NCBI RefSeq assembly: GCF_023501975.1
Contig: NZ_JAMFLH010000013.1
Coordinates: 1 to 64,000, forward strand
Direction: 5' to 3'
Length of the DNA: 64,000 nucleotides
DNA from: Altererythrobacter sp. KTW20L
Lineage (GTDB): Bacteria; Pseudomonadota; Alphaproteobacteria; Sphingomonadales; Sphingomonadaceae
Shown: positions 1 to 9,300 of the stretch, in pieces
How positions within the stretch are numbered: position 1 is the stretch's first letter
Layout: every line of letters begins with the position of its first letter
Made by a program: the position numbers and the translations under genes
Notes under the pieces: model-generated
Told to the model about the DNA's origin: nothing
What the model saw: the letters and a program-made list of their open reading frames with translations, nothing else
The model's database searches: none

Positions 1-369
1 TTCCTCGCGCGCGCCAGAGGTGACTTGCGTGCCGGTGGAGGCGGCGCGCGGCAGCGGGCTGGGGCTGGGCAAAGGATTGGGCGGAGCGGACACCTCGCGC
101 GCCGTTGCCTCGCGTCCGGGATCGCCTGCTGCGCCGGCATCGGGTTCAGGCTCCGGCTCGGGCGTTGGGGGCGGCGTGGTGACGATCACGGTAAAGCCCC
201 GGCCCGCCTGCTCGACCATGCGCTGGGTGAATTCGGGCGCCAGCAACCTTATGAGCAAGGCGCCCAGCAGCAGGTGCCCCACCACGATTAGCCCCACCAG
301 CCACCAGCGCGGGCGGCGGCGCGGGGCATAGCCACGGGGCGCAGGGTCTGGCCTATGGAGCTTCATCAT
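1..369 (-). CDS. TonB-like energy transducer, partial (C-terminus outside window)
   Basis: The first 123 codons of a minus-strand gene are visible, starting at two consecutive ATGs at 369 and 366 and still open at base 1. A basic, Arg/Pro-rich N-terminus is followed by one hydrophobic segment (about residues 24-43), then a periplasmic stretch of about 20 residues and a Pro/Glu-rich run of alternating P and E. This is the layout of TonB-family proteins: one inner-membrane anchor and a Pro-rich spacer that crosses the periplasm. The diagnostic C-terminal TonB fold lies outside the window, so another single-pass protein with a proline spacer remains possible. It is divergent from the response regulator at 576. 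Confidence 0.55.
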   Translation of the reverse strand, partial: MMKLHRPDPAPRGYAPRRRPRWWLVGLIVVGHLLLGALLIRLLAPEFTQRMVEQAGRGFTVIVTTPPPTPEPEPEPDAGAAGDPGREATAREVSAPPNPLPSPSPLPRAASTGTQVTSGAREE

Positions 370-575
370 GGTTGCGCGCTTCCGTTTTGCCGATAACCTA
401 ACGGTCAAGGGGACGAGGTGGCAAATCTAACAGCATATGTCATTGATGGGACAACGCGTGTCGCAAGCAGCCGTGCCGGGTGCAGGCTATGGCGGAATGG
501 CGCAAATCGGCGCGCAGGCTTGCGGGTGGCCTTTCCGGGGGGCGTGCCGCGGGACGGAACGGTAAAGGATCGGGC

Positions 576-1253
576 ATGAAGCTGCTCTATGTCGAGGACA
601 ATGCCGATGCCGCCGCCGACCTGACCGCGCTGCTGGCCCGGCAGGGGTGCCAGGTGGTGTGGGAAATGCGCGGGGCCGATGGCCTGCGCCGCGCCGCGCT
701 GGAACAGTTCGACACCATCATCCTCGACCGTATGCTGCCCGACATGGACGGGCTGGAGATTGTCCAGCGTTTGCGCGCCAGCGGGGTCGATGCGCCGGTG
801 CTGATGCTGTCGGCACTGGGACGGGCGAGCAACCGGGTCGAGGGGCTGGATGCGGGCGTGGATGATTACCTCGCCAAACCCTATGAGCCTGAGGAACTGA
901 TGGCCCGGCTGAAAGCGCTGGTCCGGCGGGCCGAGGGGCGGACGCACTCTGCCATCATCATCTACGGCCAGTTCGAATGCCACGTGAAGGCGCGCACCGC
1001 CTTCCGCCGCAATGTGCACGTGGCCCTCTCCCCCAAGGAATTCGAGCTGTTCCGCTACTTCATGGAAAACGCGGGCGAAGTCGTCACCCGCGACATGCTG
1101 CTGCGCGACGTGTGGAAGATGAACTTCGATCCGCAGACCAATGTGGTCGATGTCAACATTGGCCGCCTGCGCCGCAAGCTGGAGGCAGGCTTCGACAAGC
1201 CTGCGCTGGAGACGATCTGGGGCACGGGATACCGATTGACCCGTGGCGAGTAG
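576..1253 (+). CDS. OmpR/PhoB-family two-component response regulator
   Basis: 225 residues, the normal length for this family. The receiver domain (about 1-115) has the acidic pair E7-D8, phospho-acceptor D51 in the context LDRMLPDMDG, and the conserved Lys in DYLAKP. A winged-helix DNA-binding domain follows (about 130-225), with an SPKEFELF start and a C-terminal IWGTGYRL, which is typical of OmpR/PhoB proteins. The open frame extends upstream to 480, but ATG 576 has an AAAGGA ribosome-binding site about seven bases before it and starts exactly at the receiver beta-1 strand. It overlaps the histidine kinase gene by 11 bases, so the two form a transcriptionally and translationally coupled pair. 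The stimulus cannot be read from the sequence. Confidence 0.93.
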   Translation: MKLLYVEDNADAAADLTALLARQGCQVVWEMRGADGLRRAALEQFDTIILDRMLPDMDGLEIVQRLRASGVDAPVLMLSALGRASNRVEGLDAGVDDYLAKPYEPEELMARLKALVRRAEGRTHSAIIIYGQFECHVKARTAFRRNVHVALSPKEFELFRYFMENAGEVVTRDMLLRDVWKMNFDPQTNVVDVNIGRLRRKLEAGFDKPALETIWGTGYRLTRGE

Positions 1254-2631
1254 TCCGATCATCCCCGCCAGCCGGTCCATCTTCACGGCCATCACCCGCC
1301 GCGCCACGTTGTTCGCGCTGGGCGCGCTGGCGCTGCTGTTCGCGGTGACCGGGTGGCAATCGTGGAGCGCGATGGAACGATCACTGCTCGCCACGGTCGA
1401 TACCGACATCGCCGGCCTGGTCGATATCTATGCCTCAGGCGGCGAGGGCGAACTGCTCGCCCGGCTCGAGGACCGCTCCAGCGTGGTCAGTCTGGAAGGG
1501 CGGCAGGCGCGCTACATGCTGGTGCGGCCCGATGGCACCCCGCTGGGCGGCAACGTCAAGGCATGGCCCACGCTTGGCGCAGGCTTGTCGGAATCGGGTT
1601 TCCTGACCCTGGCCGACGGGACCGAGGTGTTCGCCCGCGCCACGCGGCTGTCGCCCGATCTCGACCTGCTGGTGGCCCGCACATACGAGCGCGACCGTGC
1701 GGCGCTGGTCCGGATGGCGCTACTGTTCGGTGGTACGGCCCTGCTGATCGTGCTGGCCACCTGGCTGCTCGGCCGCCGGGCCGCAGGCCACCTGCGCCAG
1801 CGGATCGGCGCGATCAGCGCGGCCTTCCGCGATGCCGAGGCAGGGCGCGAACCGGCCGGAGCGGACGACCTGCACGATGACGAAATCGGCGAGCTGGCCA
1901 CCTATTCCACTCGCGCCATCGGCCGTTCGGCCAACCTGGCGCGCACCCACCGGCACATGTCGGACCACATCGCGCACGAAATCCGCACCCCGCTGACCCA
2001 CCTCGACGGGCGGCTGATCAACGCCATGCGCGAACTGCCGCCCGAATGCGATCCGGCAGTGATCGAACAGTGCCGCCGCGATATCCGCGGGGTGGTGACC
2101 ATGCTCGATTCGCTGCTCGACATCGCCAGCAGCGAGGCGCGGGTTGGTGATCTGGCGGGCCTCACCGAAGTCGACCTGTCCTCGCTCGCCAGTGATCTGG
2201 CCGAACTCTATTCCGGTAGTGCAGAGGAGGAAGGCGTGACCTTCCGCACTTTCATCGAGCCCGGCGTGACCATGATGGGCGAGCCGATGCAACTGACGCG
2301 GCTCATTTCCAACCTGCTCGACAATGCGCTGAAATATGTCCCGCGCGGCGGGCAGGTTACGCTGTCGGTGGCCAAGGGTCCGGTGATCGCGGTGCAGGAC
2401 GACGGGCCGGGGGTCGAGCCGTCATTGCGCCCGCTGGTGTTCGACCGCTTCCGCGCCGGGCAGGCCCCGTCGGGCAAGACCAGCCACGGCCTGGGACTGG
2501 CGCTCGCCCGCGCCATCGCCCTGCGCCACGGCTTGCGGATTGCGCTGGTCGATTCCAAGGTGGGCGCGCATTTCATGATCAAGCCGCACGCGCTGTGGGA
2601 TGCAGGGCCGAATCCGGGGGAAACGAAATGA
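1243..2631 (+). CDS. Sensor histidine kinase, partner of the upstream response regulator
   Basis: 462 residues from a GTG start inside the end of the regulator gene. It has an N-terminal transmembrane segment (about 22-42), a periplasmic sensor region of about 120 residues with no recognised domain, and a second membrane segment (about 156-175). A HAMP-like linker follows, then a HisKA domain with phospho-acceptor H245 in HEIRTP. The HATPase_c domain shows the N box NLLDNALKY, G1 box DDGPGV, F box FDRFR and G2 box GLGLALARA. It should autophosphorylate H245 and pass the phosphate to D51 of the regulator. Its stop overlaps the start of a small lipoprotein gene, which suggests that the lipoprotein belongs to the same signalling unit. 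Confidence 0.93.
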   Translation: MASSPIIPASRSIFTAITRRATLFALGALALLFAVTGWQSWSAMERSLLATVDTDIAGLVDIYASGGEGELLARLEDRSSVVSLEGRQARYMLVRPDGTPLGGNVKAWPTLGAGLSESGFLTLADGTEVFARATRLSPDLDLLVARTYERDRAALVRMALLFGGTALLIVLATWLLGRRAAGHLRQRIGAISAAFRDAEAGREPAGADDLHDDEIGELATYSTRAIGRSANLARTHRHMSDHIAHEIRTPLTHLDGRLINAMRELPPECDPAVIEQCRRDIRGVVTMLDSLLDIASSEARVGDLAGLTEVDLSSLASDLAELYSGSAEEEGVTFRTFIEPGVTMMGEPMQLTRLISNLLDNALKYVPRGGQVTLSVAKGPVIAVQDDGPGVEPSLRPLVFDRFRAGQAPSGKTSHGLGLALARAIALRHGLRIALVDSKVGAHFMIKPHALWDAGPNPGETK

Positions 2632-3212
2632 AGCGGATGGGATCGCTTGTTGCCGTGATGCTGCTGGGGGGCTGCGCATCTGCTGCGCCCGCCCAGGCTC
2701 CGCTCGCCCTCACACCCGTGGCCCTGCCCGCTCCCACCGGTGACGCCTTGAGCGATGCTGTGGCCCTGCTGGCGGCAGCTGATGGAATCGACGATCCCGC
2801 CTTGCGCGCGCCCCTGATCGAACGGCTCGACGCGCTGGATGTGCGGTTGGCAGAGGGCGCGGGGGAAGACCCGCTGGCCCATTGGCGCAGCGAGCACCAG
2901 GCGCAAGGAGCCACCCCGTGGCGCGGGCGTGCGCTCGGCCCGGCCTATCGCCGTGCGCGGGTGGAACCGGGGCAGAGCCTGCGCATCGAACAGGTGTTCC
3001 TGGCCGGTGAACGCGCGCGCATTGCTGCCGAGTCAAGCGGCGGCGGCGAAGTTGCCCTGGCGATCAGGACTCCGCGGGCCGAACCCGTCTGCCAGCAGGA
3101 CCTCTCCCCGCGCGGCAACTGCAACTGGCTGCCGATCTATACCGAACGCTTCTCGATCGAACTGGAGAACCGCGGCAGCCAGCCTGCCAGCGTCTATATC
3201 GTCTTCCGCTGA
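2628..3212 (+). CDS. Small periplasmic lipoprotein of unknown function, cotranscribed with the two-component pair
   Basis: 194 residues. The ATG at 2628 overlaps the kinase stop as ATGA, so translation is coupled. The N-terminus is a lipoprotein signal with lipobox LLGGC (Cys at about residue 15). The mature part is Ala-rich and probably helical at first, then more beta-rich, with two Cys ten residues apart near the end (CQQDLSPRGNC) that could form a disulfide. No domain is recognised. The operon position suggests an accessory or target of the kinase, for example a periplasmic sensor partner, but that is inference. A strong hairpin at 3251-3285 ends the unit. Confidence 0.75.
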   Translation: MKRMGSLVAVMLLGGCASAAPAQAPLALTPVALPAPTGDALSDAVALLAAADGIDDPALRAPLIERLDALDVRLAEGAGEDPLAHWRSEHQAQGATPWRGRALGPAYRRARVEPGQSLRIEQVFLAGERARIAAESSGGGEVALAIRTPRAEPVCQQDLSPRGNCNWLPIYTERFSIELENRGSQPASVYIVFR

Positions 3213-3250
3213 GAGCGAGCGCTTTTCCTTTTCTCTTTCCCGACAACAAG

Positions 3251-3285
3251 AAACCGGCCCTTCCCGCAAAGGAAGGGCCGGTTTT
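3251..3285. terminator. Bidirectional intrinsic terminator
   Basis: A perfect 14-bp stem (3251-3264 with 3271-3284) with a six-base loop, flanked by A on one side and a short T run on the other. It lies between the convergent ends of the lipoprotein gene (+) and the giant secreted-protein gene (-), so it can serve both. Confidence 0.9.
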
Positions 3286-3339
3286 CAGATGCGGCGGGCG
3301 TCGGCAGACACGCCGCTCCTGTGCTCCATCAAGGGCGGG

Positions 3340-6300
3340 TCAGTTGGCCCGCCCTTGCGAGATGATGTGCGCCTCCAGCCGGGTCAGCTGCTCAGCCGAG
3401 AACTGGATGCCGCTGGCGGCCAGCTGATCCAGGCCCGGAGCCATCATGGCCACGCCCTGGCCCATGCCGTTGCCGGTGGAGATGTCGCCCGGCGCCACGG
3501 CCCAGCGATCCCATTCGGCCGGTGCAGGGGCAGTGCCGGTTGACAGGGTTGAGAAACCACCGCCCGGTGCCGAGGCATAGGGGTTGTTGTTGACCGTGGT
3601 TCCGGCGGCCTCGAAGATGGCCAGGCCGGTGGCCGAAACACCCCCGCCGAAATCGCCCACATTCAAGGCCACGCCGGCGAACTGGCCATTGGCACCATAG
3701 AGCGCACCGCTGACGCTCACCTGGCAGCTGGCAACGCAGGCTCCGCCTGTTCCCGTGACCGAGCTGTTGATCGAGTTGAACGCGGCAGAGAATGTCGGCC
3801 CTGCGGCGCCAAGCACAAGGTTGACCGCGCTAGCCGAAGGGTTGGCAGAACCACCGCTGGTGGCAACGCCGTAACCCTTGCCGCCGACATCCATCTGCAG
3901 TTCGAAGCCGACTTTGGACGTGGTGCCGAACTGGATCGCCAGGCCGCCGGTCAGCGTGCCCGGTGCCGAGCCGACCGTGTCGGTTGGCGAGGTGGTGGCA
4001 ATCAGGTTGTAATCGATCTTGCCACTGGCGGGCAGACTTGTGGAGGCCGCGCCCGCCATGACATGATAGCCGCCGTTAGCTCCAACCACCGTGGGCGTGG
4101 TGCCGAAGACGTTGGCATTGGTCACGCTGCCGTTCGTCCAGCGCGCCCAGGCAAGCGCGCCGACATCGCCCGCTTCCACGACCTGCGTGGTGCCCGATGA
4201 TGCGCTGCCGACCGCGGCGCCCGATACGCCGGTCAGGCCACCGTTGGCGAAGGTTGCCTCGCCCCCGAAGGCGAGCGCCAGTGTGCCGTTGGTGTAGGTG
4301 TAGAACACCTGGTCGGCGCGCGTGCCGGTGAAGTCGGAGGTGTATGCGCCGCCGCCGCCACCACCGCCGCCAGAGCGCGGATCGGTGCCGATGCTCGCTA
4401 CCTCGGTTCCGGAAGCGCCGAAGATCGCCGTGCCAGTCACAATCGATTGGTCAGCGCGGAATTCGTTGATCAGATAGGTGAAGCCGGCATGGCTGGCACC
4501 TGCCCCGAAGAGCGCCCCGTTGATAGCGGTATTGCAGGTCGGCGTGCAGGCGTTGCCGGCCAGATTGGTGGTCACCACTTGCCCGCCAAAGGCATTGAGC
4601 GAATTAATCACCAGGCCGCCATTGCCGGGATTGGCCGCGCCACCCGTGGTCTGCACGTGCCAGCCCAGATCATCGACATAGACATCGAATTCCAGCCCGA
4701 CCCGCGATGTCGCCCCGAAGCTTACCGCCAGCGCGCCATTGGTCAAAAAGCCGGTTGAATTGTCGGTGCCGAAATTGTCTGCCGGAGCAGACCCGCCAAG
4801 CAGAACGTAATTCACCGTACCGCTGGCTGGCAGATTGGTCGCCGGGGTCCCAGCAAGGAAATCGCGCACCCGGTTGGTATAGAAGCTGTCGCTTTCGAAA
4901 TAGCGGGTGAAGGCGACGGTATCGGCAAAGCGCCCGAATTCACCTTCCGTGGCCCCTGCCTGCGGATTGATCGCGGAATTTCCATTGGGGGTGAGCGAAG
5001 TGATCACGCCATCATTGGCGACGACACCTGTTCCGACGAAGAAGTCGAGCGTATCAGGGGCCTGCACCACGCCATAGATGTTGCTGCCCAAAGCTCCACC
5101 GCCCAGATCAATCGCATCGCCCTTGGCGAAGGCCGCGGTTCCGTTGATGAATCCCTGCGAGTTCAAACCTTCCTGACGGATGGCATAGGAAAGGCCTGCA
5201 CCTGCCGCGCCATCTCCCGAAAGGAAGCCCTGTACGAAGCTAAGGCAGCCGCTGGTGCAGAAATTGCCCGCCAGATTGGTGGTGATGATTTGCGGATTGG
5301 TCCCGACGGAATTGAACACGCCTGCCGCATTGATCGCCAGCCGCGACTGGCTGACATCGATCACGCCACCGTCAGTCGCCAGATTGAGCATATCGTTGCC
5401 GCTCGTGACATCAATATCGAGGCCAAAACGCGGGTTTGCCCCGAACAGGACCACTGCCGATCCGCTGACCGATCCGCTCGCCGTGCCTTCACCCGTGCGG
5501 GTGGGGGTGGTGAAACCAACAAGATCATAAGCCACCGTGCCGCTGGCGGGCATATTGGCCAGCGCATCCCCTGCAATAACGTGCCAACCGCCATTCGCGC
5601 CCAGCGGAGCAAAGCTGGTGGTGCCGTAATAGTCTCCAGCCGGAGTGCCGGACGCCCAGCGGGTCCAGGTAATCCCGGCACTGCTATCGCTTTCGGCAAT
5701 GCTGGCGGAACCCAGTGCGAACACTTCCTGCACGCGGCTTTGGTAGCCAACAATGCGCCCCTGCGGATCATAGGTCACGCTGCCGCCGGACACCGCATCG
5801 TCGCCGACAAACAGATTGGCAAAGGCAAGGCTCTCATTGGTCAGGGTGGTCAGCACCCCGCCGCCACCGCCGCCGGGCAGGGTGCCAAGGCTGGGCAATG
5901 CGGTGCCGCTTTGGCCATATACCGCCAGCCCACTGACATTGGAGAACCTGGCATCGGTTGTGCCGTTCGCGGTGGCCGAGATTTGATAGGCAAAGCCCGC
6001 ATAGGGTGCGCCATCTCCAAAAAGGGAGCCGAACACGCGGGTTGAACAGGACACTGCACAAGAGCCGTCGATCAGCGCTGTGGTGGTCAATTCTGTGCCG
6101 GAGGTGAAACTGAAGCGGCCATCTGCGCCGACCACCAGCCCTTGTGCATCAGGATCATCCGCGCCGCCGGCAGTGCGCGTATTCCAGCCGCGTCCACCAA
6201 AATAGACATCGAAATCAAGGCCCACTTCAGGAACGGGTTTGAAAACAACCGCCATACGCCCGGAGAATGAGCCGGTTGTGCCTTGCTCCACAAACACATC

Positions 6301-9300
6301 GGTGGGCAATGTGCCGCCAACCAGCGCATATTCCACAGTGCCGGAAGCTGGCAGATTGGTGGCGGGATTGCCAACCAGCAGATGCGTGTTCTGATTTGTG
6401 GCTTGGCCGCTCGGGGCCGGATTTTCATAGCGGGTAAAGGCCACATCATTGCCAAAGCGGCCATGCTCCCGCAGCGTGCCTGCGGTTGCGGCATGATTGG
6501 TGACCACGCCTCCATTGGTCGTTGTCGTGATCTGGCCATCGGCAGTTACAGTGGCAGCCGCGAATGGTCCAAAGGAGCTTACCCCCGGTTGCAACAAAGC
6601 TCTGTAAATACCTGTAAAAGTTGTATCCAGCCCGCCCGGTAGACCGCCGAAATTGTCCGGCACGCCGCCGCCGGCAAGGAAAGCGAGGAAGCTGGTGTAG
6701 AACGCGAGCACATCCCCGCTGAAGCTGGCGGCAAGCAGACCGGCGGCATCGAGCGCGGCGAGATAGGCTTCGATCTGCTCCGGTGTTAGCGCGGTATAGG
6801 CCGAAGGCAGCCCGCCACCTGCCAGGAAGGCATAGAACGCCTCTATCGCAGCCAGATAATCGACAAAGATCGGCAGGCCGCCAAAGTCGTCAGGATCGCC
6901 GCCGCCTTGCAGGAAGGCAAAATACTGCGTGAAGAAGGTGTTGAGCGAGCCGAATGCGGCCAACCCGCCTGCACCGTTCAAGGCCGCCAGATAATCGGCG
7001 ATCTGTTGCGCGGTCAGCAGCGTGTAATCCCCCGGCAGGCCGCCTCCCGCCAGGAAGGCGAAGTAGGCATTCAGCGCGCTGACGTAGTCGGCATAGACCG
7101 GCAGGCCGGAAAACTCCGCCGGATTGCCGCCGCCCGAGATGAAGGCGAAGTACTGCGTGAAGAAGCCGTTGAGCGAACCATAGGCGGCAAACCCGCCTGC
7201 GCCGTTCAGTGCCGCGAGGTAATCAGCCACCTGTTGCGGCGTCAGCGCCGTGTAATCACCCGGCAAGCCGCCCCCTGCCAGGAAAGCATAGTAGGCATTC
7301 AAGGCGCTGACATAGTCGGCATAGACCGGCAGTCCGGAGAAGCCGTTGGGCGCACCGCCGGTGGAAAGGTAGGCGAAATAGGCCGTGTAGAAATCGGCCA
7401 GCCCGCCCAGTTGCGTGCCGAACCCGCCCGCTGCCGACAGCGCGGCAAGGTAGCTCTGTACCTGCGCCGGGGTCAGCGCGGTATAGTCGGCCGGAAGGCC
7501 GCCCGCATCGAGGAAGGCGAAGTAGGCCTGCAGCGCGCTGACATAGCCGGCATAGAGCGGCAGTCCGGCAAACTGGTCGGCATTGCCGCCTGTGGCAAAG
7601 AACGCGAAATAGGCATCGAGCAGGTCGGCATTGGCGCCCAGCAGCGCGGCCAGGTCGCCCGACCGGCCGATCGCGTCGAGATAGATCGCCAGCAGGTCCA
7701 ACCCCGCCCCGTCATAGGCGCTCGGCAGGCCGCCCGCCGCGAGGAAGGCGGCATAGGCGTTCAGCGCATCGGCGAAGGCGGGCAGGTTGAGGACCGGCAG
7801 CCCGGTATAGACATCGGGGTTCCCGCCACCGGCAAGATAGGCGAGGTAGTCGGTGTAGAACCCGGCCAGCCCGGCAAGAAATGCGCTGGTCGCACCCTGC
7901 GCCTGCAAGGCGGCGACATAGGCGGCGATCTGTTCCTGCGTCAGTTCGGTGTACTGGCTCGGCAGGCCGCCCTGCGCGAGGAAAGTGTAATAGGCATCGA
8001 GCGCGCTGGCATAGCCGGCAAAGATGTTGGCATTGAGCCCGTTCCACAGGTCGATATTCCCGCCGCCCTGCAGGAAGGCGAGATACTGCGCGAAGAACCC
8101 GGCATTGCCGCCAAGGAACACTTCCAGCGCATCGGCATCGTCGAGCGCCGCAAGGTATTGCGCCAGCAGCGCCGGATCGCCGGTGAACTGGCTGGGCAGG
8201 CCTCCGCCCTGCAGGAAGGCGAAATAGGCATTCAGCTGCCCGGCATATCCGGCAAACACATTGGCATTGAGCTGCCCGAAGGCATCGGCCGCGCCGCCCT
8301 GCCGCAGGTGGGCGAGATAGGCGGCATAGAACGCGGCCTGGTCACCCAGCAGTTGCGCGAACAGTCCCGACCGGTCGACCAGGTCGAGATAGGCTTCAAG
8401 CTGTGCCGGGGTCAGAGTAGTCGAAGCGCTCGGCAGACCGCCGCGCTGGAGGAAAGCGAAGTATTCGCCCAGCGCCTCGGCATAGATCGAGGCGAAGGCA
8501 AAGCCCCCGGTATCGAGATAGGCGGCAAGGATCTGCTGGTCGGTTTCCGAAAGCTGCTGCGCCAGCCCGCTTGCGCCCAGGAAGGCGATGTAGGCATCAA
8601 GCACTTCCTGCGATGCACCCGCGAACTGCGCCGGATCGCCGCCGCCCCGCACAAAGGCGAAATAGGCTTCGACCAGATCGGTATAGGTGCGGGAAAACTG
8701 GTTGGCATTGCCGCCACCGCGGATGAAGGCGAGGTAGGTTTCGGCCAGCGCGCGGTTCTGCGCCGACAGCTCGGCAAGCCGCCCCAGCCTGCTCTGATAG
8801 GCGAGGAAAGCGTTGATATCGCCCACCGATGCCGGGCCGAACTGCGACGGCAGGCCGCCTGCCCGCACCAGGTCGAGATACTGCGTCAGGAAACCTGCAT
8901 AGGCCGACAGGAATTGCGCGCCCGACCCGCCATTGGCGAGGTAGCGCAGGTAGGTGCGGATCACGTCGGCCTGGGCTGCGGGAAACGGCGTGCCGCCATT
9001 CAACCCTTCCAGATCGGCGGCCAGCGCCACCAGCCGCGCAAGGTCGCCCGCCGGATAGGTATCGAGCAGCGGATTGCCGTTGGCCGCGTCCAGCCTGCGG
9101 CCCAGCGCCACGACATCGGACGATGCACCGGCGGCGGCAAGGCCATCGCCCAGCGAAACCGGCAGGCCATTCTCGGCTGCTGCCACGGGGCCATCGTCAA
9201 GGTCGGCCACCGCCACTTGCGGTTCAGGGGCGGCAGAAGGCGTGTCCTGGCTGGCACGGGCGAAGGCGCGGCGGATGCCGCTGCGGCCCGAGCTTTCCCA

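Noticed and set aside
6630-8975. Possible CRISPR-like or satellite array
   Set aside because: The period is a multiple of three, the unit is in frame and the sequence is protein-coding; there are no short repeats with unique spacers.
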